Origin: Prosapia bicincta
Lineage: Eukaryota > Arthropoda > Insecta > Hemiptera > Cercopidae
Length of the DNA stretch: 64,000 nt
Direction: 5' to 3'
Assembly (NCBI GenBank): GCA_036971475.1
Contig: JBAIZL010000001.1
Span: forward strand, 108,113,850 to 108,177,849
Both the position numbers and the translations under genes were made by a program. Within the stretch, counting starts at the first letter, position 1, and every line of letters begins with the position of its first letter. The notes below the pieces were generated by a model that ran no database searches, had not been told where the DNA came from, and saw only the letters and a list, made by a program, of their open reading frames with translations. This document shows positions 46,430 to 57,868 of the stretch, piece by piece.

Positions 46430-49087
46430 GTAGACATATAAACCCCTCGTATATGAAATAGGGCATCATCCCATTACTGGTAGAGGGTCGCTTACATAAA
46501 GTAAACCTGTCAGCTGAACAGAAGGGAGGTTTCTGCCGAAACCCGGCTTAACGTTCTGCAACAAAATGTTAAATCTACGAAAACATATTACGACATGTAA
46601 AAATCTTGTGAAGGTCTACTTCAGAACTAATTTAATATTTATACGTAGGCTCCCTAAAAGGTATTTATGTCGTATTAAAATAGCTTTGCTTTTTAATGCA
46701 GCCTGCAAACATAAATTTTGTAAAGTAATTTCGTCTCTCTTATAGGAGGAAGGAGGTATAAGCTATCTCCAGTTTTTGGAATAACGCCAGTATCATGATT
46801 CCCCTAACTGCTGCCGAATATAAAATAGAGGTAGCTTGGAGAATGCCTCTGGGCAGTTTCCCTCTGAAACGTTTTATTGCAGTTCTTTGACTGGTGTATT
46901 TTTATAATTAGAACCAGAGTTCTTTATAGGATGACAAAGGCAACCTTTGGTATAACTAAATCTATATAAGTTTTTAAAGCCCGCCTCGTGTTTGATTCTG
47001 TTCGAAAGCTCTGTGGCCGTCTGCCATTTCCACCTAGGCATATCATCAGTGCATATAGTATCAGTCCTCTATTTGAAAATATCGAAATGTAGGTAATTAT
47101 CTGTTATCTGAGCATTATCGATGTTGCAAAAATATATGTTTGGTGATGTAGTAAGTCTTCTGATTATTATTGAAAGAACTATAAAGCCAGTCCCATTATG
47201 TTACAATAGACAGTAAGTTGTACTTTATTACAATATAGGTAAGTGGTATCCAGCATACATTCGGATATAAAAAAACAAAGTAAAATCCAACTAGAATATA
47301 AATATTTAAAGTCAGACAATATGTTAACAGGATTTTGTTCCTTTTGCTTAAATAACCCTTTAAGTTCTATCCATACAACGATATTGCGGTTTTATAACGG
47401 TAAACAATATTCGTTTTTGTTATAAGAGGGAAGAAGTGAAAATTTGAAAATCATCTACATAGAATACCTTATCGTTGTTCGATCCGTGTTCAGGGATCGT
47501 TTACTATACATGGGGGACTGAGGCTTGAATAATTTTCCCGTAACATACTAGTAGACTGCAGTTGCTGAAGCTAGATAAGCAAAGGGTTTTGGAGCATTTT
47601 TACAACTCTAGCTCCTTCTATTTCTCTCCCCCCTCTTTGTTTCTCCCTCCGCCCATCTCTTGGAGCATTTTTCTCTCTCCCTCCGCCCGTCTCATAAAAA
47701 TAAATAATGGAAGATAGAGAGATAGAAATAGTAAGGGAAATAAGCGAATGAATATTTCACTGTAAAATTTCAATTTTCCCGTTTATTATCCTTTTGCTGC
47801 GTTAATTGTAAGATTTATTAAGTGAAATAATAACATCAGTTTTAAAACTTGATATTTTTATTTATTTTTTTGAATTTATTCCATTTTAATATTAGTATTC
47901 TACGCGATCTTTTGATTAGCGATGATAACCTAAATTCGTTTTTCGCCAGGAAAAAATAATTATTAGTCATTTTATTTTTTGCTAAACGTAATCTAGTGAT
48001 TTCATATTTTAATTCACCGTGTCTCAATGTTGATAATATTTTATGGGTTTTGTATTTCCTATGTTTACAACCGTAAAATTGAAATCCTGTAATGCTCTCA
48101 GAAATCGGCTACTCCAAAGAAATACTGTAGTTAAAGCCTGTAGTAGTAATAACCTCGTTAAAAAAAAAACGTTTTTAACTAAACGAGAAACACTTTAGCA
48201 AGAATTATTTAAAGAACACAGCGGATTGCTTATCGCACCTATTCTTGTGATTATTGTAGATTGTGTGCACTTCATGCGATAACAATGATTGCTTTCATCA
48301 GCTTTAGTTCAGACCTCTTACATATTTGTAAAGAGAGTATTAAAACATGTAATAGCATTATATTTGGACGCTTTTACCGAAGTGTTTCAAGCCTGTTATA
48401 TTCTACATACTTTATAAATGTTACTTCACCAGATTATATTGTTAATTATTCAATGGAGCAAGTTTTAATATTTAAATCGTATTTTGTTATTAAAAACATT
48501 TTTAATGGGAGTAAATCTGAAAAGGTGACATCCATGAAGTTCCGAATAATGTAGAGGGAACGAATTTTGTTCCAACGATTTCCCAGTGTGAAATATGACG
48601 TCTAATGCTTAAAGATTGTTTCGAGGTTTAGTTTATATCATTTTAAAATGTAGTTTCCTTAATATTTAGAACAAATATTAGCAAATCTTTTGTACCATGC
48701 ATAACACTATGACTCGACAAACAATAGTATTTATGACATAATTTATAATTTCACTTACATTTAATTGAACAATTTAAATCTTTTAATATATTTACATAAT
48801 ATCATTAATATACTGAATTTAAAACAGCCGATAGCTTACGTGATCCTAAAGCTAAAGGCGTCCTATTCAATTGCTGCTCTCCGAATTTGAAGCATCCGAC
48901 CGCCTGCTTACACGAGTTAATAGTAACAGTTGTACAGTGACAAAACTTAAAAATAATGTAGATTAAAATTAATATTTTGCCAAATTCCTTCTTAAACGAG
49001 CATTTAAAAAAAAGCTCCCTCCAAATTTTAAGGCTTTACCAATTATAATTTTGGCTATGGATTGATAATGAATCAGTCAGTCAGGAC

Positions 49088-49088
<1 letters not shown>
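46430..49088. other. No gene seen
   Basis: AT-rich with a pyrimidine-rich patch at about 47605-47695 (CTCTCCCCCCTC, CTCCCTCCGCCC twice). The 97-codon frame at 48261-48554 has no recognisable features. Confidence 0.55.

Positions 49089-49149
<61 letters not shown>
49089..49149. repeat. (TA)n microsatellite at PLE2 3' end
   Basis: Pure TA tract lying downstream, in minus-strand sense, of the second PLE relic, the same relative position as at PLE1. Confidence 0.95.
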
Positions 49150-49152
<3 letters not shown>

Positions 49153-49229
49153 TTTGCAACACTGTTTTCTTGTATTTACTTGTCACTTTCACTATATGTA
49201 CTTAAACAAGAATGTTACTGGATATTTAT

Positions 49230-49272
49230 GCGCGTTAATTTTCAAAGATTGATAATATCAATATTATCGAGC
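49230..49272 (-). ncRNA. Possible hammerhead relic downstream of PLE2
   Basis: Minus strand reads CUCGAUAA, a perfect AUUGAU/AUCAAU stem with an AUU loop, four extra bases, then GAAA. Spacing to the (TA)n tract and to the endonuclease relic mirrors PLE1, but the core is badly altered. Confidence 0.3.
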
Positions 49273-49394
49273 AACACTGACCGAGGGTTGTAGTAGACTG
49301 CGAGCTGTATGGAATTTCCGTTGTCACAAGGTGTGGTGTACCATTATTGTTCTATTTTCGGATTCACTGCTTTGGGGAGTATTTTTAGTTTGTC

Positions 49395-50310
49395 TTGGGG
49401 TTAATTTTATCTCTTAGGTTGAATAATTTATCGTTTTTTGATTTAATTTGTATTTGTTCGTTTATGATATTATTTTTATGTTTATAAATTTGTAGTTGTT
49501 CCCAGATTGTCATTTTGAGGCCTTTTTGTACTTTTTTTTAATTTGGTGTACGTTTTCTAATGTGGGAAATGTGTGTTTGATTTTGATGGCGTGTGTAGCT
49601 AAGTTTGAGGTTTGGTGTATGTATTGAGGTGTTCTTGATATCTGTCTTTTAATTTCTTTTTTGTTTGGCCTATGTATATTTTATTACAGTCTGGGCATTC
49701 GATTTTGTATATTCCATTATTAAGTGTGGGACATAATTTTTCCGGTTGGTTTATTTTATTGATTATGTTTCCTGTGTTTTTGTAACTATGTTATTATTTT
49801 TAGTATTTTAGTTATTCCTTTTATGTTGTACCCTGTGTATGTGAATGTGGTCCATTTTGTTGTTGTTTGTAGTTCTATTTTAGGTCGTTTTAATTTATTT
49901 AATATTTTAAATTCTAATTTATCTATATATTTTTTTATTGTATGCAATGTTTTGGGCTGTATGATATATTATTTGTTATTGTTTGGCTTTTTCTTCATTT
50001 TTTAAAGGTAGTTTTAGCATTCTGTATAAGAGTGAGTTGTAAGCAGCCATTTTATGTTGTTGGGGTATGGTTAGAGTAGTTTGGTATTGTATTAATGGTT
50101 TGTGGGGGTTTCCTATAAATTGGGTATTCAATGTTATTTGTATTTCTAGTTGTTAGGTCTAGATAGTTTATTTTATTGTTTATTTCTTCCTCCATGGTGA
50201 CTTTTATATTTGGGTGTAAGTTTTTGATTTCATTTAGGATGGTGTTATTATTTATTGCTTTATTTTGGGAGATGTATTTATTTTAATATGTACGTTATGT
50301 TGCGTCCTGT
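49395..50310 (-). pseudogene. Penelope-like element relic, RT C-terminal part plus GIY-YIG (PLE2)
   Basis: Minus strand, 5' to 3': NNNTILNEIKNLHPNIKVTM near 50230, EEEINNKINYLDLTTRN near 50170, then IEYPIYRKPPQT and IPNYSNHTP, the conserved end of the PLE RT with its NYLDL segment. After stops and frameshifts comes the endonuclease, NGIYKIECPDCNKIYIGQT (49661-49726) with KDRYQEH, i.e. a GIY-YIG core with its Cys pair. It ends MTIWEQLQIYKHKNNI and INEQIQIKS near 49430-49530. The catalytic RT boxes upstream are missing. The endonuclease block is very like PLE1 (both IGQTKKK), so the two are one family or close sisters. Open frames on the plus strand at 49823-50005 and 50265-50453 are shadows. 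Confidence 0.85.
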
Positions 50311-51126
50311 ATTTCACCCGAGGAATAAATTATAATGATTCTCGGAGACAAATTATTAAAAGCAAAAAAAAACGGGGTTTTCATGTTTTATTTAAAACGC
50401 CTAATATTAAACGTCAGTTAAGGTATAGAAGAAAGATATTCAGCTACCAATAAAATTATAAAGAAAATTAATTTCTCATTGACTTATTAAAATTTAATAT
50501 AATTTCAATTTTACCCTACTTTTTATTAATAAATGTTTCAACTTCTGTTATATGGCCGAAGGGAAAATTTGTTACTAGGATGAACTAAATGTTCCACTTT
50601 TTCTTTGTTAGTTTAGTTAGTCATTAAAAAAAAACTTTTTCTTTTCGTGTCACTAAATTACAAAGTAATTAAATTCTTTTCCCATTGGAGTTACGCAGAA
50701 AGGTATGTATAATGCTGTTTTGTAGGGGGATGGCACAGTGGGATGGTTATAATTAGGCGGATGCGTGTAGTTACCTCGTCAGTAGTGATGCACGCATTAA
50801 TGAGGCACGCAGGCAATGTGTGGGTCTCGTCTTTAATTACGGCCGTAAATATGAGTCGGCTTAGCAAACCTGGCTGACACATTGGGCTCAGCCTGTCTCC
50901 AGCTCTGTATTATACCGTCACAGTGATATTGTTAAAGTTTAGTTTGGAACGTTCAATAAAGATTGCAATCTTAGTAATTTTCCGTTTCCCGACTCAGTGC
51001 TCATTCTGCTGTAATAATGTTTGTTGGAAATCTTAGCTGCTGATTTTTATTCCTCTACATTCAGTGCTTTGAATCTGCCTTTGATTTTTATTCCTCTCAT
51101 CTGGTTTTGTTATTCAATGCTCTATA
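50311..51126. other. No gene seen
   Basis: The minus frame at 50691-50882 lies in a GC-richer patch but has no recognisable domain or start context. Confidence 0.5.
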
Positions 51127-53637
51127 TCTAAATCATTTTAAAAATACGTTGCCAGTCAGTCTATTTCACAGCTCTTCTACTGAGATGTAATTACGACTAG
51201 TTTGTACTTCATTTCTCACAGTCTGTTATAGTCCAAATATGTTATTTCAATGCCTTCTATTAGTTCACATTCTCTTTAAATACATTGCCAGTCAGTCTAT
51301 TTCACAGCTCTTCTACTGAGATGTAATTACGACTAGTTTGTACTTCATTTCTCACAGTCTGTTATAGTCCAAATATGTTATTTCAATGCCTTCTATTAGT
51401 TCACATTCTCTTTAAATACATTGCCAGTCAGTCTATTTCACAGCTCTTCTACTGAGATGTAATTACGACTAGTTTGTACTTCATTTCTAACAGTCTGTTA
51501 TAGTCCAAATATGTTATTTCAATGCCTTCTATTAGTTCACATTCTCTTTAAATACATTGCCAGTCAGTCTATGTCACAGCTCTTCTACTGAGATGTAATT
51601 ACGACTAGTTTGTACTTCATTTCTAACAGTCTGTTATAGTCCAAATATGTTATTTCAATGCCTTCTATTAGTTCACATTCTCTTTAAATACATTGCCAGT
51701 CAGTCTATTTCACAGCTCTTCTACTGAGATGTAATTACGACTAGTTTGTACTTCATTTCTCACAGTCTGTTATAGTCCAACTATGTTATTTCAATGCCTT
51801 CTATTAGTTCACATTCTCTTTAAATACATTGCCAGTCAGTCTATTCCACAGCTCTTCTACTGAGATGTAATTACAACTAGTTTGTGCTGCATTTCTAACT
51901 GTCTGTTATAGTCCAACTATGTTATTTCAATGCCTTCTATTAGTTCACACTCTCTTTAAATACATTGCCAGTCAGTCTATTCCACAGCTCTTCTACTGAG
52001 ATGTAATTACAACTAGTTTGTGTTACCTTCATTTCTAACTGTCTGTTATAGTCCAACTATGTTATTTCAATGCCTTCTATTAGTTCACACTCTCTTTAAA
52101 TACATTGCCAGTCAGTCTATTCCACAGCTCTTCTACTGAGATGTAATTACAACTAGTTTGTGTTACCTTCATTTCTAACAGTCTGTTATAGTCCAACTAT
52201 GTTATTTCAATGCCTTCTATTAGTTCACACTCTCTTTAAATACATTGCCAGTCAGTCTATTCCACAGCTCTTCTACTGAGATGTAATTACAACTAGTTTG
52301 TGTTACCTTCATTTCTAACTGTCTGTTATAGTCCAACTATGTTATTTCAATGCCTTCTATTAGTTCACACTCTCTTTAAATACATTGCCAGTCAGTCTAT
52401 TCCACAGCTCTTCTACTGAGATGTAATTACAACTAGTTTGTGTTACCTTCATTTCTAACTGTCTGTTATAGTCCAACTATGTTATTTCAATGCCTTCTAT
52501 TAGTTCACACTCTCTTTAAATACATTGCCAGTCAGTCTATTCCACAGCTCTTCTACTGAGATGTAATTACAACTAGTTTGTGTTACCTTCATTTCTAACA
52601 GTCTGTTATAGTCCAACTATGTTATTTCAATGCCTTCTATTAGTTCACACTCTCTTTAAATACATTGCCAGTCAGTCTATTCCACAGCTCTTCTACTGAG
52701 ATGTAATTACAACTAGTTTGTGTTACCTTCATTTCTAACAGTCTGTTATAGTCCAACTATGTTATTTCAATGCCTTCTATTAGTTCACATTCTCTTTAAA
52801 TACATTGCCAGTCAGTCTATTCCACAGCTCTTCTACTGAGATGTAATTACAACTAGTTTGTGTTACCTTCATTTCTAACAGTCTGTTATAGTCCAACTAT
52901 GTTATTTCAATGCCTTCTATTAGTTCACACTCTCTTTAAATACATTGCCAGTCAGTCTATTCCACAGCTCTTCTACTGAGATATAATTACAACTAGTTTG
53001 TGTTACCTTCATTTCTAACAGTCTGTTATAGTCCAACTATGTTATTTCAATGCCTTCTATTAGTTCACACTCTCTTTAAATACATTGCCAGTAAGTCTAT
53101 TCCACAGCTCTTCTACTGAGATGTAATTACGACTAGTTTGTACTTCATTTCTCACAGTTTGTTATAGTCCAACTATGTTATTTCAATGCCTTCTATTAGT
53201 TCACACTCTCTTTAAATACATTGCCAGTAAGTCTATTTCACAGCTCTTCTACTGAGATGTAATTACAACTAGTTTGTGCTGCATTTCTAACAGTCTGTTA
53301 TAGTCCAACTATGTTATTTCAATGCCTTCTATTAGTTCACACTCTCTTTAAATACATTGCCAGTAAGTCTATTTCACAGCTCTTCTACTGAGATGTAATT
53401 ACAACTAGTTTGTGTTACCTTCATTTCTCACAGTCTGTTATAGTCCAACTATGTTATTTCAATGCCTTCTATTAGTTCACACTCTCTTTAAATACATTGC
53501 CAGTAAGTCTATTTCACAGCTCTTCTACTGAGATGTAATTACAACTAGTTTGTGTTACCTTCATTTCTCACAGTCTGTTATAGTCCAACTATGTTATTTC
53601 AATGCCTTCTATTAGTTCGCATTCTCCTTAAATAACT
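51127..53637. repeat. 136/140-bp satellite array (about 18 copies)
   Basis: Unit includes TTGCCAGTCAGTCTATTTCA, CAGCTCTTCTACTGAGATGT, AATTACGACTAGTTTGTACT and TATGTTATTTCAATGCCTTC. Early and some late units are 136 bp (TTTGTACTTCATTTC or TTTGTGCTGCATTTC); a run in the middle is 140 bp because of TTTGTGTTACCTTCATTTC. Copies are very alike, suggesting recent homogenisation. The right end abuts a dispersed repeat. Confidence 0.95.
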
Positions 53638-53765
53638 TGTTCAAAATTTCAACCGTTAATAAACGACTTTCCATTCATGCACTCAAGTTCAAATACATTT
53701 TTAAAAACTTGTAGTGGACGACACTCGATGTTAATACAGTTTTCAAATAATAATTCAATAATTAA
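53638..53765 (+). repeat. Dispersed repeat, copy 2
   Basis: Second copy of the repeat at 44571-44700. It begins right at the end of the 136/140-bp satellite. Confidence 0.8.
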
Positions 53766-54123
53766 ATTTAAAATGAATTAATTTTAGTGTTGTATAGAGA
53801 AAAACGTTTTTACAAAAGGGGCAATGTATGCAATATGTTATTTCGTCCCGTTTGTTGGAAATGATTCCATATGATTTCATAAAACAGATGATTTTATGTT
53901 ATAGGCTATGAGGTAAAACAGCTGTTTTAACGCATATATTATGTTACTTTATTTGTAATAATTGTAAATATTTAATATCTTTAATTATCTCTAAAATTGT
54001 TTGTTTATATTACTTGTTTTAGGTTTAGGAGTTATATAATATTTTTAATTCAATTTGCTTCATGTATTGAGCTTACATTGTTTTTCATAGTTGCAAAACT
54101 GTTTATTTTGACATTAATTGCTC

Positions 54124-54189
<66 letters not shown>

Positions 54190-56455
54190 TATAAACATTT
54201 TTTTTTTAAATGATAGTAACTTTGCTGGGTGTTGCGTTGATTTTAATATAGTGTTTGTTGGTTATTGGCAACGATTGGATTTACATTTGAGGCATCAGTA
54301 CTGAATTAGCAACTATTTAGATTGCTCTTAGGTATGGAACTGATTCTGCAGTTAACCCAGGTAGGTCCTGGAGTGCAGATTCCTTTCTTTAAAAGCATTA
54401 TGTCATCGAAAAGTCACGAACAGATAAAACTATGAATGTCATTTGTAGTCAGAAATATACCGGCTTGTATATAGGAAACTGAGAGCGTATATAGTATGTA
54501 TGATAAACTCTGTCAGGCAGATCCAGAATGCCCAGGAGGTAGCTTATCACTTGCAGCTTTCCATAATGAGCCACTACTACCATCACTGCTAAGTAAGTTG
54601 AAATTCGTATCTCAATCATAATTTCCAAATTTCCATCTAACATTTGAAAAATACATAAACGTATAAGATAAACTATATCAAACACTACAATTTGTTAAGT
54701 TAATAATTGTTACCCCACATAAATAATCTGCGCCTATTTTTTTAAACCTAATTTAGTTATTTGTGATAATATTACATATTAAGGTACTTTTTAAATATTG
54801 CACGTAATTGGGAACTTATAATTAGGGTAAACATATGCCACGAAATTTGGAACCTATAATTAGGGTAAGAAAGTCAATGGAGATGCTAGTATGTACTCAT
54901 TAAGAAAAATCTGCGGGCGGCTGCAAGTGATAAAACCAGCCTGGGTCTAAAAGACAGGTTAAATCATAGTGACAATAAGTGTTTTAGAACGACGCTGTTG
55001 AGCTAATATTGTAATTCATGTATGGGTTCTTAAAAATTTAATATATGATCTAAGAACTGACTCTAAATGACGATTCTCCATCTCAATCTCCATTGATACT
55101 ACTTTTCAGTGATACTTAGTTCTTCATTTATATTCCCTTACTTGAAATATTATATTTCATTCATAGATCGTTACTGTTCTTTTAGTTTTAATAATATGCA
55201 TATTGTAACATGATGTAGGGTATTTAAATTTTAGGTTCTCGTTTAAAAAACACGTTCAAGCTGTACAAGAATACATTTTCAATGAGTGCCACAAAATCAA
55301 TCGCAACTGCTTACGTTATTGTTACAAATTTAGTCGCTGCTAGAATTATTAAACACTTTTTGAGCCTGGATGTTAAATCAATAGACAGTCATAAAATGGG
55401 GGGAATTTTAAAGAAAGCTTTAAGTTCTGGTAACGATGACATTCCGCTACGATTCGTGTTGATTCAATGGTAAGGTTGTCTTTACGGTTACCATAGCAAC
55501 TAACTTTACACGTACATTCAAAATTGGAATGTAGGGTTTAGAACAGCAGTTTTACATGGCCTGTTTACAGTACGTCGACGGATTGTAGTTTTGTATAAGC
55601 TTTGCGTTTGAAGTGTAAAGTAACCCGATTGTCTGGATAGTTAATGTTATTTAGAGATTTAATTACACTAAAAGGATGTCAAGATTCTTTGCAAAAAATA
55701 CACCCTATTTTCTTATATAGATACTTTTATTTAATTGAACAGCAATAATTAATATGTAAAAAAAAAATTAAATTTCTAGTTTTGTGATAGAAGAAGGTGC
55801 TATTTCTGTAATAGTCTTTATTTTTCTTCTTATTTCTTGAGTATTTTTACTTGTAAATAAAGACATTATAAGATGACCTCCACCTTGTAATTATTTGTAG
55901 TTTTCTTATAGATTTGTTGGTAAATATAATATAGCAGCAAAGAGTAAATGTTTCTAAGCTCGATGTTCATATTCACTTAAACGTTATTTATAAACGGTGA
56001 TCTGATTACGTTGTACCCAAATAACCTGCATCTAGATTTTGATGTATCGTCTGTTGTAAGCTAATTAATCTAACCGCTGGTCGTTAATATAGATTACGGA
56101 TAAACTAGCTCAATGATTTTAATGAGTCCTTAATTACGACAGCGATCACCCTCATCATTGACTAAAGGTTGTGTTAAGTTTGCAATACCCAGCACGTTTT
56201 CAGCTTTTTTTTACATTACCTACAGCTCATTAATTTTATTTACAAAACTTGATTTGTAAGTTTTACATTGGCTATTCCCAGGTGAATTAATGAATATACA
56301 AACAATTATTTAGACAAAAATAATTTTTCAACTTAAAAAAAATCTTTTTTGCACTTTTTAAAAAACTACTTTATAAAAATTTAATTATAATTGCTTACTT
56401 GTTGCTTTCAATGAGTCAGTCAGAGTAGGAGGGGCTAGGAGAGTATCCGTTGGTT
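53766..56455. other. No gene seen
   Basis: AT-rich. The minus frame 54449-54685 and plus frame 55282-55473 have no recognisable domains. GAACCTATAATTAGGGTAA-type words recur at about 54810-54870. Confidence 0.55.
54125..54187. repeat. (TA)n microsatellite
   Basis: Pure TA tract. Unlike the others it has no recognisable ribozyme beside it. Confidence 0.95.
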
Positions 56456-56463
56456 CTCTATAA

Positions 56464-56836
56464 CAGGGGTCTCCAACCTTTCTTACTCAAGAGCCACATC
56501 GAACACTTTTGGAGGAAAGTCGGGCAATATCTCAGGGCAGAAAGTCTAGCCTCCCCTTATACCCACGACATTTTTTCTAATCAAGAGCTCAGTGGTGGTT
56601 TTTGAGATTTGTTGCTTAGTTTTTTACTTGTTTACAGCTATTTTTTCACTTATAGAGAATTGAAGTGATAGGTGAGAGACGAGTAATGTACTTATATTTA
56701 ATGGGAAAAAAATGCTTAAACGGAAATACATTATCAAATAAAGATTTTTCCCCCCAGTATGCTAGCTTTCCGTAGGCCGGAAAAAATCTATTCGAGGACC
56801 GGATGTGGCCCGCGGGCAGTAGGTCGGAGACCCTGG
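56464..56836. mobile_element. Non-autonomous hAT element with 8-bp target duplication
   Basis: Starts CAGGGGTCTCCAACC and ends GGTCGGAGACCCTGG, imperfect terminal inverted repeats of the hAT superfamily type. It is flanked by CTCTATAA on both sides (56456-56463 and 56837-56844), an exact 8-bp target-site duplication, the hallmark of hAT insertion. The subterminal GGCCGGA, GGACCGGATGTGGCCCGC words are typical of such short elements. The 373 bp inside encode nothing, so it depended on a transposase from elsewhere. Confidence 0.85.
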
Positions 56837-56844
56837 CTCTATAA

Positions 56845-57868
56845 CATTGGCCCTGGCAGGGCCCTTAATTAGGGCTATAGGCCTATTCCACTTTCATCAA
56901 GGAGGGGCGTTTCTGGATTGAATAGCAAATGGAGCAATACTGGAGCTTTGTATTGAACTTAGGGCTAATGGCTATCGTTATTTTTCAATTGCACAAGATA
57001 TACACTTCAAAGTACGTGACCTTAAATCTATCAAACAATTACGTGCCTTGAAAGCTAACAATATAAAGTGAAATCTAATTACAATTTTTTTGAGAATAAT
57101 TACAAATAACATAATATCTGAAGTCTTGAAACTAATTTGTTAACCTAAACCTAACTGCGAAGAGGAAGGATATTTAAGGGATGGGAGAAGTTATGGAAGA
57201 TCCAATAGAATTTCAGGATGGGTCTGAAGATTTTAGCTATTGAGACAAGAATATGCAGTTATTCTGAGCTTCCGGTGCTGTTGAAATACTTAGCGGGGGT
57301 GGGTGCGTTGAAGGATTGGCGGTTAGTATGACTAGAAAGTAACCAAGGGGATTGGGAATTGCCTCTCAGCTATTTAGACCGAAGGCGTATATGTTCAAAG
57401 TGGCCACCAGATAAGTGGATCATTTCTATCAGGACGGGACGTAAAAGTTTGAGATTCATTAGTAAAACTGGCAAAACCAAGCTACAGCAATATAGTAATT
57501 TGTATTGAAAGGACGTTGCCCTAGTTATCAATTCCTTGGCTATGCGGGCCGGGTGGGTAAACATCTGCATTAAGAATTCTTGCAATAGTTTTTCAGGCAG
57601 CAATCTTCGTTATTACTACAGTACACGGAATTAGGTAAAATTGCAAGATTTACATTAAACGTAAAACAAGAAATGTATTTCAATTTCAGTCTGAAATCAT
57701 GTGATAAAGTGTAAATTTAAAATAAAATCGATAGTGTACGTGAAAGAAGAATATTGCATTAATATTTCGATATCCGCCAAGCAGTTCATCAACGTGACGT
57801 CAAAACTTCAACCAGTGAACCTGGCACTAATATAATACCTCAACATCTACTCTTAGAAGCGCATATCA
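56845..57868. other. No intact gene; contains a possible hAT relic
   Basis: Apart from the possible transposase fragment at 57295-57480, nothing recognisable was seen before the satellite begins at about 57869. Confidence 0.5.
57295..57480 (-). pseudogene. Possible hAT transposase C-terminal relic
   Basis: Minus strand reads DRNDPLIWWPL near 57410-57440, then in the same frame with two stops TYTPSV-IAERQFPIPLVTF. The pattern D-PL-WW...YP-L--LA-R-L-IP-TS is the start of the hAT C-terminal dimerisation region. The SSERVFS segment that should follow is not readable. The 77-codon minus frame 57370-57603 overlaps in another frame and is probably spurious. It lies about 500 bp from the short hAT element, but there is no evidence that they belong together. 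Confidence 0.4.

Noticed and set aside
47020..47055. Minus-strand CTGATGA and GAAA in hammerhead-like spacing
   Set aside because: The segment between them cannot form a helix II with a loop, and helix I is absent.
48240..48305. Minus-strand CTGATGA followed by an AGCAA/UUGUU stem, hammerhead-like
   Set aside because: The GAAA box is missing (GAAG after extra bases) and helix I and III cannot be formed.
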